Source: Clostridia bacterium
GTDB taxonomy: Bacteria > Bacillota > Clostridia > Oscillospirales > CAG-272
Direction: 5' to 3'
Length of the DNA stretch: 36,040 bases
Assembly: GCA_017522795.1 (NCBI GenBank)
Contig: JAFWXZ010000056.1
Coordinates: forward strand, 1-36,040
Each line of letters starts with the position of its first letter. Position 1 is the first letter of the stretch. Below, one piece after another: positions 33,593 through 36,040 of the stretch. Under the pieces are notes generated by a model, which saw only the letters and a list, made by a program, of their open reading frames with translations, was not told where the DNA came from and made no database searches. Made by a program: the position numbers and the translations under genes.

Positions 33593-33662
33593 CCTTCCCC
33601 TTTGATTGGAGGGGAAGGTGTCACCTATGGTGACGGATGAGGTGTAGAAGAAAGGATTATTA
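33588..33662 (+). repeat. ~75-bp palindromic element inserted between duplicated phosphatase starts
   Basis: It contains an 8-bp stem CCTTCCCC/GGGGAAGG (33593-33618), a 6-bp stem GTCACC/GGTGAC (33620-33634) and, further out, CATAG/CTATG (33588-33592 and 33625-33629). The pairings compete with each other. The element ends in AAAGGA, which now acts as ribosome site for the intact gene. It resembles small palindromic intergenic repeats of many bacteria; the 25-bp direct repeats look like a target duplication. Confidence 0.7.
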
Positions 33663-34115
33663 ATGATAAAAATAATGTTCGTCTGCCACGGCAATATCTG
33701 CCGCAGTCCTATGGCAGAATTTGTTTTTCTTGATATGATAAAGCGACGCGGTCTCTCGGACAGAATAACCGCCGCATCGAGCGCCACCAGCACCGAGGAG
33801 ATCGGCAATGACGTCCACCGTGGCACGAGGGCAATTCTGACTAAATACGGCATCCCTTTTACTCACCGCGAGGCTACCCAGCTCACCCGCGCAGACTACG
33901 CAAAATACGACCTTTTCATCGGTATGGACAGCTATAACGTCCGCAATATGCTCCGTATATTCGGCTCCGATCCCGAGAATAAGGTGGTAAAGCTCCTTGA
34001 CCTTACCGACCGCGGCGGCGACGTGGCAGATCCCTGGTACACAGGCAACTTTGAGATTACCTACCGCGACATCTGTGACGGCTGCGAGGCATTGATTTCC
34101 CGACTGACCGAATAA
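33663..34115 (+). CDS. Low-molecular-weight protein tyrosine phosphatase
   Basis: A 150-residue phosphatase. The P-loop C-HGNIC-R-S (VCHGNICRSPMAEFVF, residues ~7-22) carries the nucleophilic Cys and Arg, and DPWYTG holds the general acid Asp. Family members dephosphorylate tyrosine, or in Gram-positives arginine or tyrosine on signalling and capsule proteins; the substrate here is not evident. The start at 33663 is preceded by AAAGGATTATTA, supplied by the inserted element. Its original start, overlapping sfsA, is probably the remnant at 33563. Confidence 0.93.
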   Translation: MIKIMFVCHGNICRSPMAEFVFLDMIKRRGLSDRITAASSATSTEEIGNDVHRGTRAILTKYGIPFTHREATQLTRADYAKYDLFIGMDSYNVRNMLRIFGSDPENKVVKLLDLTDRGGDVADPWYTGNFEITYRDICDGCEALISRLTE

Positions 34116-34117
34116 AA

Positions 34118-34146
34118 AAATCCCACACCAGATCGGTGTGGGATTT
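34118..34146. terminator. Bidirectional terminator between the phosphatase gene and glnA
   Basis: A 12-bp perfect stem AAATCCCACACC/GGTGTGGGATTT with a 5-nt loop. On the minus strand a run of Ts follows, and on the plus strand TTTCTCT. Confidence 0.88.
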
Positions 34147-34153
34147 CTCTATA

Positions 34154-35578
34154 TTAAAGGTTATAATACTTATCAAACTCCGCGGGATGAGGAATCTTGG
34201 ACATCTCGGAGCACTCGGCTCTCTTGGTCTTGATAAAGTTCTTCAGCAGCTCCTCGGGGAATACGCCGCCTACGGTCAGGTAGTCGTGATCGGCCTCAAG
34301 GGCGTCAAGTGCCGCATCAAGAGAGGTGGGCAGTCCCTTTAGCTTTGCCTTCTCCTCGTCGGAGAGGTGGAAGAGGTTGAAGTCATAGGGACCCCAACCC
34401 TCCTTGTGAGGATCGATCTTGTTCTTCACGCCGTCAAGACCTGCCATAAGGATTGCCGCGTAGCAGAAGTAGGGGTTGCAGGTCGCATCGGGGTTGCGAA
34501 GCTCAAAGCGACGCTTGTCGGGGCTCTTCGCGTATGCGGGGATTCTGATAACCGCAGATCTGTTGGATGTAGCGTATCCGACGGTCACAGGCGCCTCAAA
34601 GCCGGGAACCAGACGCTTGAAGGAGTTGGTAGAGGGGTTAGTGATAGCGCAGAGAGATGCGATATGCTTTAAGAGACCTCCCATAAAGTAGTGCGCAGTC
34701 TCGGAGAGATGAGCATAGCCGTTGTCGTCAGAGAACACAGGCTCGCCGTCCTTGAAGAGCAGCATATGAACGTGCATACCGCTGCCTGCCTCGCCGTAAA
34801 TGGGCTTGGGCATAAAGGTGGCGCTCTTGCCGTGCTTCAGCGCGGTGTTGTGAATGATGTATTTGATCATCATAGTCGCGTCAGCCATGTGTACGACCTC
34901 ACCGAGCTGGGGCTCGATCTCATACTGACCGCTCGCCGCAACCTCGGGGTGATGATAGTTTATCTCAATACCCGCATCAAGCATATGCAGGCACATCTCG
35001 CTTCTGCACTCGTAGGAAATATCGAAGGGCTTTGCAATATGATAGTTCTTCTGCTTGGGAACGATAACTCCGCGTCCCTCAACACCGCTGTTCCAGTAGG
35101 ACTGCTTCGCGTCAAGCGAAACGCAGATAGAGTTGCCCTGTACCTCCCAGCCAATGTCGTCAAAAAGGTAGAACTCGAACTCGGGCAGGATCTTCATCTC
35201 GTCTGCCACGCCGCTTTCCTTCATATACTCAACTGCCGCCTTGATAATATTTCTGGGATACTGGGGCAGGGGACGGTTCTTGGGATAATCAATGATCATC
35301 GCATTACCCGTCATAGACAGGGTAGGAATATCGCAGAAGGGATCTATAAGAGCTGTATCGGGATCGGGAATAAACACCATATCGCTCTTTTCAACCACCG
35401 CATAACCGTAGTTTGAAGCGTCAAAGCCGATACCGCTTACCATAACCTCCTCGGAGAAGTTGTCCGCAGGAATAGTCACGTGACGGTACTGACCGTTAAT
35501 GTCAACCATCTTAAAGTCGACCATCTTAATGCCCTTGTCTTTAATAAGAGCAAGAATATCCTGAATACTCTTTGCCAT
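34154..35578 (-). CDS. glnA: Glutamine synthetase, type I
   Basis: A 474-residue enzyme that makes glutamine from glutamate, ammonia and ATP. It has SGIGFDASNYGYAVVEKSDM, LPEFEFYLFD, the metal-site GSGMHVHMLLFKDG, NPSTNSFKRLVPGFEAPV and NRSAVIRIP, and ends HPAEFDKYYNL as type I enzymes do. The ATG at 35578 begins MAKSIQDIL, preceded by GAGGTC. A longer frame to 35677 runs through the promoter and is rejected. The adenylylation-type NLYDLP motif is not obvious, which favours regulation by feedback and repressors rather than by GlnE. No glnR-like gene lies in this window. Confidence 0.95.
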   Translation of the reverse strand: MAKSIQDILALIKDKGIKMVDFKMVDINGQYRHVTIPADNFSEEVMVSGIGFDASNYGYAVVEKSDMVFIPDPDTALIDPFCDIPTLSMTGNAMIIDYPKNRPLPQYPRNIIKAAVEYMKESGVADEMKILPEFEFYLFDDIGWEVQGNSICVSLDAKQSYWNSGVEGRGVIVPKQKNYHIAKPFDISYECRSEMCLHMLDAGIEINYHHPEVAASGQYEIEPQLGEVVHMADATMMIKYIIHNTALKHGKSATFMPKPIYGEAGSGMHVHMLLFKDGEPVFSDDNGYAHLSETAHYFMGGLLKHIASLCAITNPSTNSFKRLVPGFEAPVTVGYATSNRSAVIRIPAYAKSPDKRRFELRNPDATCNPYFCYAAILMAGLDGVKNKIDPHKEGWGPYDFNLFHLSDEEKAKLKGLPTSLDAALDALEADHDYLTVGGVFPEELLKNFIKTKRAECSEMSKIPHPAEFDKYYNL

Positions 35579-35629
35579 AAAAAATGACCTCGTTTCTGTA
35601 TTTGATGCATTTTTATCCATAACTATTTC

Positions 35630-35658
35630 ATTATAACACAAATAATCAAGTTTTGCAA
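35630..35658 (-). promoter_or_regulatory. Promoter of glnA
   Basis: Minus strand TTGCAA (35658-35653), 17-bp spacer, TATAAT (35635-35630). The start codon is ~50 bp downstream. Confidence 0.75.
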
Positions 35659-35670
35659 GCATAAAATGTA

Positions 35671-35699
35671 TTGACAAAGTAAATTAATTCGTGTATAAT
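35671..35699 (+). promoter_or_regulatory. Perfect consensus promoter of tRNA-Val
   Basis: TTGACA (35671-35676), 17-bp spacer, TATAAT (35694-35699), ending 13 bp before the tRNA. The -35 sits 12 bp from the divergent glnA -35. Confidence 0.88.
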
Positions 35700-35711
35700 A
35701 AATACAGCCTT

Positions 35712-35788
35712 GGAAGCGTAGCTCAGTTGGTCAGAGTACCTGCTTGACATGCAGGGGGTCAGTGGTTCGAGCCCACCCGTTTCCACCA
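35712..35788 (+). tRNA. tRNA-Val (anticodon GAC)
   Basis: Acceptor GGAAGCG pairs with CGTTTCC, and CCA is encoded (35786-35788). The D arm GCTC/GAGT and anticodon stem CCTGC/GCAGG with loop TTGACAT give GAC at 35746-35748. The T arm is AGTGG-TTCGAGC-CCACC, in which the outermost pair is an A-C mismatch. 77 nt. The CCA is followed at once by a terminator whose first base is the terminal A. Confidence 0.95.
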
Positions 35789-35826
35789 AAAGCAAAAGGA
35801 CACCCTCGCGGTGTCCTTTTGCTTTT
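35788..35826. terminator. Terminator of tRNA-Val
   Basis: A perfect 17-bp stem (35788-35804 and 35810-35826) around CTCGC, with GGACACC at the loop side and an A-rich/T-rich base, so it reads as a terminator in both directions. Confidence 0.85.
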
Positions 35827-35963
35827 AGTGAAGCCTTGGCTCGACGACCTCGCGCAAAGCGCGAATGTGGTTCGCATTCCCGCCGTGGAGTGCGTCAAGC
35901 TTGCTTGTAAGCAGCAAGGCGAGGAATATTGCTCGCAATGAGCAAAACCCACCCGTTTCCACC

Positions 35964-36002
35964 AAAAGCAAAAGGACACCCTCGCGGTGTCCTTTTGCTT
36001 TT
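35964..36002. terminator. Second copy of the tRNA-Val terminator
   Basis: Identical to the hairpin at 35788-35826, 176 bp downstream, preceded by the 17-nt tRNA tail but by no tRNA body. Confidence 0.8.
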
Positions 36003-36040
36003 AGTGAAGCCTTGGCTCGACGACCTCGCGCAAAGCGCGA

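Larger units (their letters stand above)
35772..36040 (+). repeat. 176-bp direct repeat copying the tRNA-Val 3' end and terminator
   Basis: The block from CCCACCCGTTTCCACCA onward (35772-35864, 93 bp) recurs exactly at 35948-36040, with 83 bp of different sequence between. The repeat thus contains the last 17 nt of the tRNA (T-arm tail, acceptor and CCA), the terminator and 38 bp beyond it. The second copy runs to the window edge, so the array may continue. The intervening 83 bp hold several small hairpins (for example GAATG/CATTC) and no gene. Confidence 0.9.

Noticed and set aside
35731-35979. Minus-strand open frame containing GNGWARTTDPLHVKQ
   Set aside because: It is the reverse complement of tRNA-Val and its repeats, a well-known false protein arising from antisense translation of tRNA genes.
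1-36040. CRISPR array, prophage or insertion sequence
   Set aside because: No regularly spaced short repeats, no transposase, integrase or phage structural gene is present; the only repeats are the tRNA tail duplication and small palindromic elements.

Overview
The window reads as chromosomal DNA from a low-to-moderate GC Bacillota of class Clostridia, most likely an uncultured anaerobic gut lineage. The grounds are the gene set (class III fructose-bisphosphatase, MecA-type adaptor, QueT ECF component, SecA with a SEC-C tail, P-protein PheA), the AAAGGAG-type ribosome sites, many TTGACA/TATAAT-like promoters, and a CXXC tail like that of the Clostridioides CD1871A family. The genus cannot be fixed from the sequence. 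There is no prophage, insertion sequence, CRISPR array or rRNA. It is mostly ordinary core genome in short, tightly packed operons, with a few odd spots.

Layout. 1-6390 (minus) is an aromatic amino acid operon transcribed as aminotransferase, pheA, aroB, aroC, aroE, aroK, aroQ, aroA, with aroA cut by the window edge. Together they carry DAHP to chorismate and on to phenylalanine. 6484-8168 (plus) holds a COG2509-type FAD dehydrogenase behind a perfect consensus promoter. 8186-10785 (minus) is queT then fbp, with a structured leader that may be a preQ1-sensing element. 10899-11558 (plus) is a mecA-like gene. 11566-15156 (minus) is plsY, a methyltransferase, tsaE, tsaB, rpiB. 15165-19315 (plus) is queG, a DUF3810-like membrane metalloprotease, murA and a pyridoxal kinase. 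19387-19624 has no gene but contains two inverted repeats. 19625-20603 (minus) is yajC followed by a TIGR04086-type membrane protein whose ribosome site lies in a hairpin. 20677-24645 (minus) is one very large helicase with a C-terminal nuclease-like domain. 24748-25572 (plus) is cysE. 25599-30786 (minus) is secA followed by two membrane redox proteins. 30835-34115 (plus) is trmL, an M50-like membrane protease, a zinc-ribbon membrane protein, sfsA and a low-molecular-weight phosphatase. 34154-35658 (minus) is glnA. 35671-36040 (plus) is tRNA-Val(GAC) followed by a 176-bp direct repeat that copies the tRNA 3' end.

Most worth a second look: (a) a ~75-bp palindromic insertion between sfsA and the phosphatase gene, flanked by a 25-bp direct repeat that duplicates the phosphatase start; (b) the tandem repeat of the tRNA-Val tail plus its terminator; (c) the NapH-like ferredoxin/TlpA thioredoxin fusion coupled to a membrane protein ending in a CXXC tail, a plausible electron relay to the outside of the membrane; (d) the stand-alone helicase-nuclease; (e) the queT leader and the yajC/TIGR04086 hairpin, both able to mask ribosome binding sites. 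Nothing here is convincingly a wholly new system. The redox pair and the helicase are the best candidates for under-described biology.
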